Below, in pieces: positions 1-7,954 of a DNA stretch of 55,539 bases. The DNA is taken from contig NZ_CALPCZ010000017.1 in assembly GCF_943193135.1 (NCBI RefSeq), positions 1-55,539 of the forward strand, written 5' to 3'. Under the pieces are notes generated by a model that searched no databases, was not told the origin of the DNA, and saw nothing but the letters and a program-made list of their open reading frames with translations. Origin of the DNA: Odoribacter lunatus. GTDB taxonomy: Bacteria > Bacteroidota > Bacteroidia > Bacteroidales > Marinifilaceae. The stretch's first letter is position 1, and every line of letters begins with the position of its first letter. The position numbers were made by a program, and so were the translations under genes.

Positions 1-116
1 TAAAAATATAAAATCATATTAATACATCTGAAGAAAGAAATATAAAAAATAATCAGCTTATACCTGCTTGGTAGGCATGTATCTTTTTGATAGTTCTATT
101 ATTTTTAAATAATTTC

Positions 117-1193
117 TTATTGTTTTAAGGAGTATTCAGGAAAGTCGCATCCGAATTTTTCGGAGAGATAGCGGGCGGTTTTATCGGCTTGTAGGGCGAA
201 GTCGGTAATGTTTCTTTGTATGCTGTCTTCAGTATCGGCTTGCAGGTCGGAGAGATGAATGCGGTAGGATAGAAAGATTTGGTTGCCTTCCAGGCCAAGT
301 TGGTAGCGGGAGTTATCCGGGGAGGATAAGAGGTAATGAAGGAGGGGAGCAAAGTTTTTCTTTGGCAGTAGGTTGATAGGAGAGGTGCAGATTAAAAGTT
401 GTTGCCGATAGACGAATATTCTGATTTCCGATTTGTCTTTGTGGAATGTCCAGCTTTCGTGTCCGGTGCGAGCCAGTATGGGAGATATGCCCATGTCGGC
501 GATGGCTTTTTCGCAGTAGACAGCCAGTTCCGACAGGGTGCGTTCGTTGAACAGGTAGAAGGGGAGTTTGTTGCCGCATTGCGGACAATATTTTTCGTCT
601 TCGGGTATGATGGCGTCACAGCAGCTGCATTGCAGGTTGAGTTTGTGCGTATCGAATTGGTCGCTTTGTTCGAGCAATGGTATTAGAAACCGGACGGGAA
701 TACCGAATCCCATGTTGTCGGCGTTTGTGAATTTGTTGCTTGTTATGGCGACGATTTCTCCTCGGGCGTTAAACATGGCTCCTCCGCTGTTTCCGGGATT
801 AACGGCTGCATCCGTCTGGATGCGGTATTGGCCGTCAATGAACTGGAGCGGGGCGGAGACGGTGCCTTCGGTGATTGTGAAGGGGATGCCGAAGGGGTAG
901 CCTGCGACGTATATTTTCTGACCGGTGTGGGGCTCTTGTCGGGCAAGGTGCAGTTCGGGCAGGAATGAGAAGTCATTGTCGGATTTTAACAGGGCAATGT
1001 CTTGGCTGGGATTGGTCAGCAGGACGCGTGCCAGGTAGCGTTTGCGTGTATGGTCTTCAACGGCTACTTCCCGAAATCCTTCTATGACGTGGTGGTTGGT
1101 AACGAAGAGGTCGTATTTTTTTAAGTAGAAACAACTGCCGGATCCTCTGGCTTGTGTGATTTTATATATGGCCTGGAATAGATGTTGTTGCAT
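117..1193 (-). CDS. Cytosolic trypsin-like serine protease with zinc ribbon and YbjN-like C-terminal domain
   Basis: A 358-residue protein counted from the ATG at 1193. Upstream extension to 1226 would need a TTG codon, so I prefer the ATG. Residues about 15-175 form an HtrA/trypsin-type fold with a full catalytic triad: His35 in TNHHVIEG, Asp65 in DIALL, and Ser136 in NPGNSGGA. There is no PDZ domain. Residues 189-206 carry two CxxC knuckles (C189, C192, C203, C206), a zinc ribbon. The last 140 residues resemble a YbjN/CesT-type alpha-beta fold and align with the upstream protein. No signal peptide or membrane segment is visible, so it should act in the cytoplasm. It lies 22 bases after the stop of the upstream gene, and the pair is probably one transcript. 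The target is unknown. The protease call is firm; the C-terminal fold is inference. Confidence 0.85.
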   Translation of the reverse strand: MQQHLFQAIYKITQARGSGSCFYLKKYDLFVTNHHVIEGFREVAVEDHTRKRYLARVLLTNPSQDIALLKSDNDFSFLPELHLARQEPHTGQKIYVAGYPFGIPFTITEGTVSAPLQFIDGQYRIQTDAAVNPGNSGGAMFNARGEIVAITSNKFTNADNMGFGIPVRFLIPLLEQSDQFDTHKLNLQCSCCDAIIPEDEKYCPQCGNKLPFYLFNERTLSELAVYCEKAIADMGISPILARTGHESWTFHKDKSEIRIFVYRQQLLICTSPINLLPKKNFAPLLHYLLSSPDNSRYQLGLEGNQIFLSYRIHLSDLQADTEDSIQRNITDFALQADKTARYLSEKFGCDFPEYSLKQ

Positions 1194-1215
1194 GCTTATG
1201 AAATGTTTGGGTTCG

Positions 1216-2355
1216 TTATGCGGCAATAAAGGGATTGCGGGAACCTGCTTTTACTGTTTGCCGGGTGAGTGCTTCCAATGTCTCGTAGAGGATGGAAGCA
1301 GCTATTTCCCACGGTTGTCCGGAGGTTTTACGTAATGCCGTTGTCAGAAGTTGATAGGTCTCTTCGGGTAGCTTGAATCTATTAAGGTGCTCATAAAATT
1401 TTTGTGTGATTTGTAAGCAAAATTCCCTGTATTCTCCGGATTCCAGCTGTCCGCTTGCTTTTTGGTAACAGCGGTTGTATTTCTCGCGGATGTCTGAGGG
1501 GTAGATGTATGGTTTTTCCGGTATGATGCTTTCTGTGTGGTAGAGGCTTTCCGCTAATTCTTCCTTGGGAGTATCGATGAGGGTTTTAAGGGCTTGTTTC
1601 CCATCGGCAATGATGACGGATTCGGGAATGTCCCTGTTTATGTCTTGGAGATTTTTTCGTAGTGTATGGAGTAGTTTTCCCTGCGGCTGCGCAACGTACA
1701 TGATTTGCAGCAGGGTGATGGAGAGCAGATACCGCATCTCGTCGAATTTACGCGAGTGTTCAAAATAATTCAGATTGCGGAGGCAGTCGTGTCCGCTTTT
1801 TTGAATGACGTTGCAGATGTATTGTACCGTGTCTTCGGGATAAGGGGTAAAGTGGGGGGACAGGATTCTCCGGGCGTCGAATTGGTTACGGAATTCATAG
1901 TCATACCGGCTGCCTGTCAGACAGATTTCTTCAAGCACCTGATAGATTTTACGCGGATGGCTGAGTGCTATTGGACAAGTGTATCTGAAATGGATTTGAT
2001 TGTCTTGAAGATGCAGGTGTGCGAGGTCTAAGTCTTCAAAGTTCAGGCTTGCGATTTGCCGCATCATGGCTATGGGATTTTTATCCGGAAGGGTCAGGAA
2101 TGGGGCGTGTATGTGTAGTTTCTCGTCTTCTGTTTTGATGTGAATGGTGAGCGGACCGTGAAAGAGTGTGAATTCTTTGTCCGAAGTATGGTTGTTTCGC
2201 AGGTTTGGGTCGATGGAGTCCAATAAAGCATGTAGTGCTTTATGGTATTGTTTGTTTTCAAATGCTTCAATACTGATGTCCGGAGCATTGGCAGCCGGCA
2301 TTTTTCCGGTATCTTTTGGAAGAATACAGGGATAATACGTAAAGGTTTGTTTCAT
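1216..2355 (-). CDS. Uncharacterised protein with YbjN/CesT-like domain, partner of the adjacent protease
   Basis: A 379-residue soluble protein with no signal peptide. I do not recognise it as a named family. Residues about 25-165 show the pattern of the YbjN/type III chaperone-like fold: beta strands around TLFHGPLTIHIK and LHIHAPFLTLP, a helix, then strands ending in LQDNQIHFRYTC. The same order, including a shared LPxKN turn and an NQIxxxY strand, is found in the last 140 residues of the protease encoded just downstream. The remaining 210 residues are predicted mostly helical and contain several charged, amphipathic stretches. It is the first gene of a two-gene unit, so it may present substrates to or regulate the protease. 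That role is inference from order and shared fold. The ATG at 2353-2355 is unambiguous. Confidence 0.7.
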   Translation of the reverse strand: MKQTFTYYPCILPKDTGKMPAANAPDISIEAFENKQYHKALHALLDSIDPNLRNNHTSDKEFTLFHGPLTIHIKTEDEKLHIHAPFLTLPDKNPIAMMRQIASLNFEDLDLAHLHLQDNQIHFRYTCPIALSHPRKIYQVLEEICLTGSRYDYEFRNQFDARRILSPHFTPYPEDTVQYICNVIQKSGHDCLRNLNYFEHSRKFDEMRYLLSITLLQIMYVAQPQGKLLHTLRKNLQDINRDIPESVIIADGKQALKTLIDTPKEELAESLYHTESIIPEKPYIYPSDIREKYNRCYQKASGQLESGEYREFCLQITQKFYEHLNRFKLPEETYQLLTTALRKTSGQPWEIAASILYETLEALTRQTVKAGSRNPFIAA

Positions 2356-2494
2356 GATTGAATTATTTAGCCGATAGCAAAGATAATGTCGGAAGGAGGG
2401 GAGTGCAAGACGTAAATATCTGATTTATGTATTTTTATATTTAAATTAGATGTGTTAGTAGGGGTTGTATTTCTTTTAGATTTAAGAAAAAAGA

Positions 2495-2535
2495 ATCCCT
2501 TAGAAAGGCAGGTGCTACTGCCTGTTCTAAGGGAT
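2495..2535 (-). terminator. Rho-independent terminator of the GH2 gene
   Basis: The arms ATCCCTTAGAA and TTCTAAGGGAT, reinforced by AGGCAG/CTGCCT, form a long stem around a GTGCTA loop. On the minus strand it is followed by a T-rich run (TTCTTTTTTC). It lies 35 bases past the stop of the beta-galactosidase gene and separates it from the protease pair. Confidence 0.85.
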
Positions 2536-2569
2536 GTGTTATTTATTTTCAGAGACTATGCCTGAAGGG

Positions 2570-5500
2570 CTATTCGTAGGTGAGCGTGGCTTTGTTTGCT
2601 GCGTCACTTGCGTTCTTAACCGGAATGATAGTGAAGCCCCACGTATATTCCTGATTTGCCGGTATGGTATAGGCTTTGTCAGGTCTGGAGCCCCAACTGT
2701 CGTAGCCGGCTACGCCCTGTTGTTTCATATCTACGCATACTTCTACGAAATTACGCGGAGTGATGTCGTTGATGTGGTGCATTCTTCTGAGGCGGTTTTT
2801 GGCCTTTTCCGGATCGTGTCCTGCAATCTCTTTTTCGGTGAAGTTATTCCATTGATAGTCGTGTTTAACAGCTTCTTCGGAGTCAAAATCTTCAATGGAG
2901 TTACGCAGAGCGTTGAATCCGACGGTCTGGTCTGCTTTGATTAGCAGGCCTTGCCCGGTTTTGCCCGTGAGGGCTACCCAGCGGGTATCCGTATGGTGTC
3001 CGTTTTCCTGCGGGCGTACGTACGGATAATAAAGTTTTTCGGCTGTGGTTTTGTATAGTCCGACTAATGTACCGGCTTGGCGGTCGAGGTAGTTTTCTTC
3101 CGGTCCCCGTCCGAAATATTGAACTTGTTGCAGGCTTTCCGGCAGACGGAAGCGGACGCCGATGCGCGGTACTTCAAGTTTGGCAGCGGCTTCCCGGGCG
3201 GCTTGCGATTTGGGGCTGAATGTAGCCAATTTGGTTTCTTCGGAAATCTCACCCGGTGCTGCTTCCATAGATACGGAGGTGAAGCGGGCTTTTACATTAA
3301 CGACTCCCGATGGATAAATTTTATAGGTCACGATGTAGAGGTTGCCGGCTGCTAATAAGTAGTTGGCCTGTATGACTGCTGCATTTCCTTCTTTTTCGAT
3401 ATTGGCTTCGACTACATTGAAGTCTTTGCTGGATTGTTTCCATACCTGGAGACGGGAAGGTGCGCCGTTACCGTAGTCATTATCATTGGGAGCACGCCAG
3501 AAGTTCGGTTGGATACCGAAGCCGTCATGGAAGTATTCTACTCCGTCTACCCGGTAGGATTTTACTATTCCCGTTTTTTTGTCGAAAACAAAAGAAACTT
3601 TGGAAGATTTTGCCGTCAGCAGGTCTCCCTGATTGCTGATTTGCAATTGGGGGGCACCGGAGGTTGTATATTTTTTTACCGGTGCTTTTATCGGCAATTT
3701 GAATTGGTCTTGTGCAATGAGGTAATTGGCGGGAATTAAAGGTTCTGCCGTTTTGGTGTAAACTTCAAAATTAACGAAATATTCCGTACCTGCTTTGGGT
3801 TGCAAGGAGGCCATCGGAATCGTTATGATTTCGGAAGCCTGCGGGGCTAATGAGAGATTCAAAACTTTTTCGCTAATCTTTTTATCGTTGGCTTTAATGA
3901 TGTATTTAACCAAGTATTTTGACAGGTTGGTGAAATAAAAACGGTTGGTGATTTTTATTTTGCCTTCTGCCAGGTTTTCAGCTTCAAATCCGACATTCTG
4001 ATGTGCATACTTAACTTCAGCCATTGCCGGGTGCGGGTTGCGGTCAGGGTTGATGATACCGTTGCATAAGAAGTTTCCGTCGCTGGGGGTATTGACTCCG
4101 AAGTCTCCGCCGTAAGCCCAGTAGCCTCCGTCTTTGTTTACCCATAATCCCTGATCAACCCAGTCCCAGATGTAACCTCCAGGGAGGTTGGGATATTTGT
4201 AAATGGCTTTCCATTGGTCCCAAAGGCTGCCGGAGGAATTACCCATGGCATGAGAGTATTCGGAAGGAACAACCGGTCGGTCGCTGCCCTTACGTCCTAT
4301 TTCTTCTAACCATTCGGTATCCGGATATTGGGGGACGTACATGTCGGAATTCCATTCCCACTGTGCGCGTTCGTAGCATACCGGACGATTCATGTTGCCG
4401 TTTTCCCGGTTTTTAATCCACAGATAAGTCTGATAGAAATTGTACCCGTTTCCGGCCTCATTTCCCAAAGACCATACGGTCACGGACGGATGGTTCTTAT
4501 TTCTTTCGTACATATTGATGGTTCGGTCCATGTGAGGTTTCAGCCATTCCGGATTATTTCCCAAAGTACCTCCTTTACGCAGGCTGTAATACATACCGTG
4601 GGATTCGATGTTGGCTTCGTCATACACATAGATACCGTATTGGTCGCATAACTCATAGAACCGACGGCTTTGCGGATAGTGGCAAAGACGTACGGAATTG
4701 AGATTATGGCGCTTCATCAGTTCAAAGTCTTTCCGCATCAGTTCTTCCGGTACGTAGTGGCCTGTCAACGGATTGTGCTCATGAATATTGACACCTTTTA
4801 GTTTCAAAGGTTGGCCATTAATCATCAAGACGGTATAAGGACGGTCTTGTGCGTCTTTTTCCGCAATCTGTTTGATTTCTATCCTGCGGAAACCTACGCG
4901 AGCCGGCACGATTTCCTGTTTTTGTCCGTCTTTTTCTATTGTCATCACCAACCGATAGAGATTAGGTGCTTCGGAAGTCCATGTGGCAACATTGTTGAGT
5001 GTTTGTTCAAAATCAACGGTCTCAACACTTGCAGGAGACAGAGTCAGATTTTTGTTTGCCGTAGCAACGGTTTTGTCATGACTGTCAAGCAAGTTATAGC
5101 TTACTGTAACCTGTTGTGTTTTGTCGGACGTGTTTTTGATGTCCATACTTAGTTTGAAAATACCGTTTTTATAAGTATCGTCGAGGGTTGAAATGACGCG
5201 ATAATCTTTCAATGCCGTTTTAGGTTGTGACCACAGATATACATCGCGTTCGATACCGCTGATGCGCCAAAAATCCTGACATTCGAGATAAGAGCCGGTA
5301 CTCCATCTGAATATTTTTAAGGTAAGTACGTTTTTGCCCGGTTTTACATACGGGTTAATCAAAAATTCAGCTGTATTTTTAGAATCTTCACTGTATCCGA
5401 CTTCTTTGCCGTTGATGTAAACATATACACCTGATTTGGCGCCGTCGATATTGAGATAAATATCTCTGTCCATCCAGTCTGCGGGAATTTCAATGTCCCG

Positions 5501-5920
5501 GCGGTAAACACCTACCGGATTGGCTTCGGGTAAGGTGGGAGGTTGTGGATTACGCGGTTTGAATTCGTAGCCGTGGTTGGTATAAATGGCTACGCCATAG
5601 CCTTGAGGCTCCCAATTGCCCGGTACTTGAATGTCTTTCCAGTCTGATGTGGAACGTGCCGGATCGGTAATATCCGCAGGTAGATTTTTGTAGGCATCGG
5701 TGAAATAGAATTTCCATGTCCCGTTGAGTAAGGTGTAGTATTTACTGTTTTCATACTTGAAGCTTAGAGCCTGGTCTAAGTTGTCGTAAGTCATAAAAGA
5801 GGAGCGGGGATATTCTTTATTTACCGCAACAACCTGCACATCTTGCCAATAGGGCTTTTCTTGTGCTATCGTTTGCAGTACCCACAGTCCACAAAACAAA
5901 AGGAAGAAGATTTTTTTCAT
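2570..5920 (-). CDS. GH2 beta-galactosidase, periplasmic (LacZ type)
   Basis: This 1116-residue protein hydrolyses terminal beta-linked sugars, most likely galactose. An N-terminal signal peptide (MKKIFFLLFCGLWVLQTIAQ) indicates export; there is no lipobox at the cleavage site. The order of domains is that of LacZ: a jelly-roll sugar-binding domain (about 40-235), an Ig-like domain (about 236-345), the TIM barrel (about 346-640), a second Ig-like domain and a C-terminal beta-galactosidase small-chain domain. The acid/base is Glu488 in SLGNEAG and the nucleophile is Glu554 in SEYSHAMGNS. The length is slightly above E. coli LacZ (1024) because of the signal peptide and loops. It stands alone between a terminator and its own promoter, not in a polysaccharide locus. 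A relative acting on beta-galacturonides or other beta-sugars cannot be excluded. Confidence 0.93.
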   Translation of the reverse strand: MKKIFFLLFCGLWVLQTIAQEKPYWQDVQVVAVNKEYPRSSFMTYDNLDQALSFKYENSKYYTLLNGTWKFYFTDAYKNLPADITDPARSTSDWKDIQVPGNWEPQGYGVAIYTNHGYEFKPRNPQPPTLPEANPVGVYRRDIEIPADWMDRDIYLNIDGAKSGVYVYINGKEVGYSEDSKNTAEFLINPYVKPGKNVLTLKIFRWSTGSYLECQDFWRISGIERDVYLWSQPKTALKDYRVISTLDDTYKNGIFKLSMDIKNTSDKTQQVTVSYNLLDSHDKTVATANKNLTLSPASVETVDFEQTLNNVATWTSEAPNLYRLVMTIEKDGQKQEIVPARVGFRRIEIKQIAEKDAQDRPYTVLMINGQPLKLKGVNIHEHNPLTGHYVPEELMRKDFELMKRHNLNSVRLCHYPQSRRFYELCDQYGIYVYDEANIESHGMYYSLRKGGTLGNNPEWLKPHMDRTINMYERNKNHPSVTVWSLGNEAGNGYNFYQTYLWIKNRENGNMNRPVCYERAQWEWNSDMYVPQYPDTEWLEEIGRKGSDRPVVPSEYSHAMGNSSGSLWDQWKAIYKYPNLPGGYIWDWVDQGLWVNKDGGYWAYGGDFGVNTPSDGNFLCNGIINPDRNPHPAMAEVKYAHQNVGFEAENLAEGKIKITNRFYFTNLSKYLVKYIIKANDKKISEKVLNLSLAPQASEIITIPMASLQPKAGTEYFVNFEVYTKTAEPLIPANYLIAQDQFKLPIKAPVKKYTTSGAPQLQISNQGDLLTAKSSKVSFVFDKKTGIVKSYRVDGVEYFHDGFGIQPNFWRAPNDNDYGNGAPSRLQVWKQSSKDFNVVEANIEKEGNAAVIQANYLLAAGNLYIVTYKIYPSGVVNVKARFTSVSMEAAPGEISEETKLATFSPKSQAAREAAAKLEVPRIGVRFRLPESLQQVQYFGRGPEENYLDRQAGTLVGLYKTTAEKLYYPYVRPQENGHHTDTRWVALTGKTGQGLLIKADQTVGFNALRNSIEDFDSEEAVKHDYQWNNFTEKEIAGHDPEKAKNRLRRMHHINDITPRNFVEVCVDMKQQGVAGYDSWGSRPDKAYTIPANQEYTWGFTIIPVKNASDAANKATLTYE

Positions 5921-5962
5921 GAAATAAAATTTATAACGTTAAAAATATCACCTAAGACGGAA

Positions 5963-5992
5963 CGAAGATAGTAAAATTTTTAACTAAGCAAC
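5963..5992 (-). promoter_or_regulatory. Probable promoter of the GH2 gene
   Basis: Read on the minus strand: GTTG (5989-5992), 18 bases, then TATCTTCG (5963-5970). This is one mismatch each from TTTG and TAnnTTTG, and it would give a leader of about 40 bases. Confidence 0.45.
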
Positions 5993-6006
5993 GTGAATAG
6001 TTGTTT

Positions 6007-6034
6007 TTTGCTGTAGTCTCTTTTTTTAATTTTG
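6007..6034 (+). promoter_or_regulatory. Possible promoter of the ttcA-like gene
   Basis: An exact -7 element TAATTTTG lies at 6027-6034. A TTTG sits at 6007-6010, but the gap of 16 bases is shorter than usual, so the -33 assignment is weak. Confidence 0.4.
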
Positions 6035-6060
6035 CTTGATGAATTTGAAAAAGAGGAATA

Positions 6061-6792
6061 ATGGCTGATAAAGAACAAAAGTTGTTTATGCGGGAATTTT
6101 TTCGGAAAACGGGGAAAGCTATTTATGATTACGGTCTGATTGAAAGTGGCGATAAAATTTTAGTGGGGGTATCCGGAGGGCAGGATTCATTGGCCTTGTT
6201 GGAAGTGTTGGCGTTGCGGGCAAGAGACCGTAAGCATAATTATCAAGTGGTGGCGGCGCATATTGCGGTGGAGGATGTGTCTTATGAAGTGGATGAAGAG
6301 TATATCCGGCAGTTTTGCGGGCAATTGGGAGTGGCGTTTGTACATCGGACGATAGATGCGGCGGTACGGGATGGCTCCGGTAAACCGGCCTGTTTCGTTT
6401 GTTCCTGGAACCGGCGGAAAACATTGTTTGAGATAGCCAAAGAGCAGGAGTGCAATAAACTGGCTCTGGGGCATCATCGTGATGATGCCGTGGAAAGTCT
6501 GCTGATGAGCATGATGTTTAATGGAATAATCGCAAGCATGCCTCCCAGATTGGCTATGTTTGAGGGAACTTTTACATTGATTCGTCCTTTGATTTATTTG
6601 AGTAAAGAGGAGATTTCCCGTTATGCGGCCTATCGGGATTTTAAGGAGCAGAAAAAACTCTGCCCTTATGAGCGGGCGACGAATCGGGATGCGGTGGCGA
6701 GGATTATTAAGGAAATGGAAACACTTTCTCCACATGTAAGAAGTAATTTATTTGCTGCCATGAGTAATATTCAGCAGGAGTATTTACCTTGA
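6061..6792 (+). CDS. ttcA: TtcA-like tRNA 2-thiocytidine synthetase (PP-loop ATPase)
   Basis: A 243-residue cytosolic enzyme of the PP-loop tRNA thiolation family. TtcA adds sulfur to cytidine 32 of certain tRNAs using ATP and a [4Fe-4S] cluster. The PP-loop is SGGQDS at residues 38-43. The two cluster cysteines are C111 and C114 in CFVC, and a third, C201 in KKLCPYE, fits the third TtcA ligand. Family members are usually 250-310 residues, so this is a short member. A homologue with another tRNA target is possible. It is transcribed away from the GH2 gene and stops 34 bases before the greA promoter. Confidence 0.8.
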   Translation: MADKEQKLFMREFFRKTGKAIYDYGLIESGDKILVGVSGGQDSLALLEVLALRARDRKHNYQVVAAHIAVEDVSYEVDEEYIRQFCGQLGVAFVHRTIDAAVRDGSGKPACFVCSWNRRKTLFEIAKEQECNKLALGHHRDDAVESLLMSMMFNGIIASMPPRLAMFEGTFTLIRPLIYLSKEEISRYAAYRDFKEQKKLCPYERATNRDAVARIIKEMETLSPHVRSNLFAAMSNIQQEYLP

Positions 6793-6825
6793 TAAAGGAA
6801 TATTGGAATAATTTTAAGGGAAAAT

Positions 6826-6856
6826 TTTGTTGTTTAGGTAAAAGTCTTTATTTTTG
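6826..6856 (+). promoter_or_regulatory. Consensus promoter of greA
   Basis: TTTG at 6826-6829, 19 bases, then TATTTTTG at 6849-6856, an exact TAnnTTTG. Transcription would start at about 6863, roughly 110 bases before the greA ATG. Confidence 0.75.
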
Positions 6857-6868
6857 TACTCGAAGGTG

Positions 6869-6899
6869 AGAGTTCCAAAATTAATCGGAATTCTTTTTT
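6869..6899 (+). terminator. Terminator-like hairpin 1 in the greA leader
   Basis: AGAGTTCC (6869-6876) pairs with GGAATTCT (6887-6894) over 8 pairs with one G-U, around a 10-base loop, followed by TTTTT. It starts only about 6 bases after the predicted transcription start. Confidence 0.5.
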
Positions 6900-6907
6900 A
6901 GATAAAA

Positions 6908-6943
6908 GGCACTTATTGGAGGATAAGTGTCGTTTATTTTTTT
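6908..6943 (+). terminator. Terminator-like hairpin 2 in the greA leader
   Basis: GGCACTTAT (6908-6916) pairs with ATAAGTGTC (6923-6931) over 9 pairs with one G-U, loop TGGAGG, followed by GTTTATTTTTTT. It lies between the greA promoter and the greA start codon. It could end a short leader RNA of about 80 bases, or stop read-through from the upstream gene. Confidence 0.65.
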
Positions 6944-6972
6944 GTGTATCAACTGAACTTAAATAATATGTT

Positions 6973-7449
6973 ATGAGTGGAAAAGTATCATACGTAACGA
7001 AAGAAGGTTTAAAAAAATTACAGGAAGAACTTGAGAGATTACAAAATGTAGAGCGTCCTAAAATATCTAAAGCGATTGGTGAAGCGATAGAAAAAGGGGA
7101 TATTTCCGAGAATGCGGAGTATGATGCGGCAAAGGATGCCCAAGGGTTGTTGGAAGCAAAAATTGCCCAGTTGCAGGATACTATCGCCAGCTGCCGTGTA
7201 ATCGACGAATCTCAATTGGATACGTCGAAAGTGCAGATGTTGAACAAGGTGACCATCCGCAATACGAAAAATGGGGCGAAGATGACTTATACGTTGGTAT
7301 CGGAAACGGAAGCCGATTTCAAAGCAGGCAAGTTGTCCATTCATACCCCGATAGCCCAGGCGTTGGTAGGGAAAAAATTGGGTGACATAGTGAAAGTAAA
7401 GGTGCCTGCGGGAGAGATGGAATTTGAGATTATGGATATCACTTTATAA
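6973..7449 (+). CDS. greA: Transcript cleavage factor GreA
   Basis: A 158-residue protein of normal GreA length. GreA binds RNA polymerase and lets backtracked complexes cleave the 3' end of the RNA. The N-terminal coiled coil covers about residues 8-76 and has the tip motif GDISENAEYDAAK, whose acidic residues Asp and Glu act at the polymerase active site. The C-terminal FKBP-like domain follows (about 82-157) and ends in LGDIVKVKVPAGEMEFEI. The ATG at 6973 follows an A+T-rich spacer with no strong Shine-Dalgarno. The HIT gene starts 10 bases downstream, so the two are co-transcribed. Its leader holds two terminator-like hairpins, which suggests control by premature termination. Confidence 0.95.
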   Translation: MSGKVSYVTKEGLKKLQEELERLQNVERPKISKAIGEAIEKGDISENAEYDAAKDAQGLLEAKIAQLQDTIASCRVIDESQLDTSKVQMLNKVTIRNTKNGAKMTYTLVSETEADFKAGKLSIHTPIAQALVGKKLGDIVKVKVPAGEMEFEIMDITL

Positions 7450-7459
7450 TTTGACGGTT

Positions 7460-7852
7460 ATGGCTTCTATTTTTTCAAAGATAGTCCGGGGAGAAATACC
7501 TTCTTACAAAGTGGCGGAGACGGATAAATACTATGCTTTCCTTGATATTGCTCCTTTACAGAAAGGACACACTTTGGTTGTTCCGAAGCGGGAAGAAGAC
7601 TATATCTTCGATCTGACCGATGAAGAATTGGCCGGACTGATGGTTTTTGCGAAAAAAGTGGCGAACGCCATCCGGAAAACCGTTCCCTGCGAAAGGGTGG
7701 GCGTCGCCGTAATCGGCTTGGATGTGCCGCATGCTCACGTACATTTGGTACCGTTGAACGGGGGAAACGACCTGAATTTTTCCAATCCCAAAAAAGAATT
7801 TTCCAAAGAGGAAATGCAGGCCTGTGCTGCTGAAATTGCTGCTAATATGTAA
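7460..7852 (+). CDS. HIT family nucleotide hydrolase (Hint type)
   Basis: A 130-residue cytosolic protein counted from the ATG at 7460. The open frame extends to 7424 but would overlap greA, and MASIFSKIVRGEIPS is the usual start of Hint proteins. The histidine triad HAHVHLV lies at residues 91-97, with His93 the expected nucleophile. Hint enzymes hydrolyse adenosine phosphoramidates and acyl-adenylates. It is co-transcribed with greA and is followed by a strong terminator. The physiological substrate is not evident from the sequence. Confidence 0.9.
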   Translation: MASIFSKIVRGEIPSYKVAETDKYYAFLDIAPLQKGHTLVVPKREEDYIFDLTDEELAGLMVFAKKVANAIRKTVPCERVGVAVIGLDVPHAHVHLVPLNGGNDLNFSNPKKEFSKEEMQACAAEIAANM

Positions 7853-7880
7853 GATATACCGGAGCGGAATAAAAACAGAG

Positions 7881-7911
7881 AATGAGGTTCGGAAACGAAT
7901 CTCATTTTTTT
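7881..7911 (+). terminator. Rho-independent terminator of the greA-HIT unit
   Basis: AATGAGGTTCG pairs with CGAATCTCATT over 11 pairs (one G-U) around a GAAA tetraloop, and the arm runs into TTTTTTT. It lies 28 bases after the HIT stop. Confidence 0.9.
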
Positions 7912-7954
7912 CTGAAAATATACTACTTTTACCGACACATAAATCGGATTTTAC

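Noticed and set aside
1-116. Terminator after the protease gene
   Set aside because: A/T-rich with only a short ATTATTT/AAATAAT palindrome lacking a proper loop; nothing firm seen.
1194-1226. Longer protease frame overlapping the upstream gene by 11 bases
   Set aside because: It needs a TTG start; the ATG at 1193 gives a normal protease N-terminus.
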